The translations under genes and the position numbers were made by a program. Below the pieces are notes generated by a model. The model was not told the origin of the DNA. It did not search any database and saw only the letters and a program-made list of their open reading frames with translations. Source: Desulfuromonadales bacterium (lineage in GTDB: Bacteria > Desulfobacterota > Desulfuromonadia > Geobacterales > Pseudopelobacteraceae). Taken from it: a stretch of DNA of 28,722 nt. The DNA lies in contig JAATGX010000209.1 of NCBI GenBank assembly GCA_015688915.1, positions 1-28,722 of the forward strand. The letters run 5' to 3'. This document shows, piece by piece, positions 28,350 through 28,722 of the stretch (its first letter is position 1; every line of letters starts with the position of its first letter).

Positions 28350-28722
28350 CCGGCGAATTCAGACTGCACATCGAAAAGCTCGCCTTTGGCGGCAGCGGTG
28401 TCGGCCGGATCAACGGCAAGGTTTGCTTTGCCCCCCATTCGTGCCCCGGCGACGAAGTGCGGGTCAGGGTCGTTGCCGAAAAAAGCTCCTACCTGACCGC
28501 CCGGATTCTGGAAGTGATCACCCCCTCGCCGGACCGGGTCATGCCCCCGTGCCCGCTGGCCGGCACCTGCGGCGGGTGCGGTTGGCAGCATATCGCCTAT
28601 GCTCGGCAACTGGAGGCGAAACGGCAGATCCTCAGCGAGACTCTCTGGCGCGGAGCCCGCGTGGCGGACGACCTGGTTGCGGCCACGGTGCCGTCTCCGC
28701 AGCAGTTCGGGTATCGCAGCCG
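28346..28722 (+). CDS. 23S rRNA uracil-5-methyltransferase (RlmD/RumA type), partial
   Basis: The first 125 residues of a TrmA/RumA-type enzyme; the gene runs past the window end. The N-terminal TRAM domain (FRLHIEKLAFGGSGVGRING ... CPGDEVRVRVVAEKSSYLTA) is followed by the iron-sulfur cysteine region CPLAGTCGGCGWQHIAYARQ with three of the four expected cysteines in the visible part. This combination is that of RlmD/RlmCD, which methylate U1939 or U747 of 23S rRNA. The methyltransferase domain itself is not in the window. The ATG overlaps the preceding stop (ATGA). Confidence 0.9.
   Translation, partial: MTGEFRLHIEKLAFGGSGVGRINGKVCFAPHSCPGDEVRVRVVAEKSSYLTARILEVITPSPDRVMPPCPLAGTCGGCGWQHIAYARQLEAKRQILSETLWRGARVADDLVAATVPSPQQFGYRS

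Overview
The window looks like a GC-rich chromosome segment from a Gram-negative bacterium. The paired inner/outer-membrane spanin genes of the prophage imply a host with an outer membrane. The style of the housekeeping genes suggests a Geobacter-like Desulfuromonadales organism, but that is an impression and not a proof. The window divides into a prophage (1 to about 18,706) and host chromosome (about 18,706 to 28,722).

Prophage. Almost every gene is on the minus strand, so it is best read from right to left. At the right edge a tyrosine integrase (17521-18639, plus) points at a tRNA 3'-end fragment (18676-18706) followed by a tRNA-type terminator, which is the probable attachment site. Next come a plus-strand repressor-like gene (16638-17003) and a divergent early operon starting with a small Cro/Ner-like regulator (16241-16483). 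The region between them carries three copies of the palindrome TTCTATAGAA. The early operon runs through five very small, mostly overlapping genes into a 1026-residue primase-helicase (12105-15185). Behind that gene lies an origin-like array of five 11-bp iterons framed by a perfect 18-bp inverted repeat (11789-11981). A Mor-family activator (11383-11649) and a strong terminator lead into a lysis cassette: small membrane protein, GH108 endolysin, nested Rz/Rz1. A Mu-like contractile tail module follows: gp37- and gp38-like proteins, sheath, tube, chaperone with a -1 frameshift, tape measure, gp43 to gp48-like baseplate proteins. The last gene is cut by the window start. No head, portal or terminase genes occur between the lysis and tail modules; they lie further left or are missing. 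No Mu transposase is present, so this is a chimera: Mu-type tail and Mor regulator on an element that integrates with a tyrosine recombinase and carries its own iteron-type origin.

Host part. After the attachment site come a YciO/Sua5-family gene, a small membrane-protein gene broken by an in-frame TAG, metY (O-acetylhomoserine sulfhydrylase) with a hairpin-rich leader, and the queuosine-precursor genes queD and queE, which overlap. Three minus-strand genes follow (a hypothetical protein, a DUF1003 membrane protein, a GIY-YIG protein). After a gene-poor stretch there are divergent tRNA-Ala(GGC) and tRNA-Leu(CAA) genes with readable promoters and terminators. A tightly packed plus-strand run ends the window: a cysteine-rich YkgJ-like protein, an O-methyltransferase, a radical SAM protein, then, behind a near-consensus promoter, a creatininase-family amidohydrolase, an unknown protein and the start of an RlmD/RumA-type RNA uracil methyltransferase.

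The observations most worth following up are the iteron/inverted-repeat origin, the frameshifted tail chaperone, the three-operator lysogeny switch with a well-signalled small peptide antisense to the repressor, the integrase leader peptide, and the apparent absence of head genes beside a complete tail.
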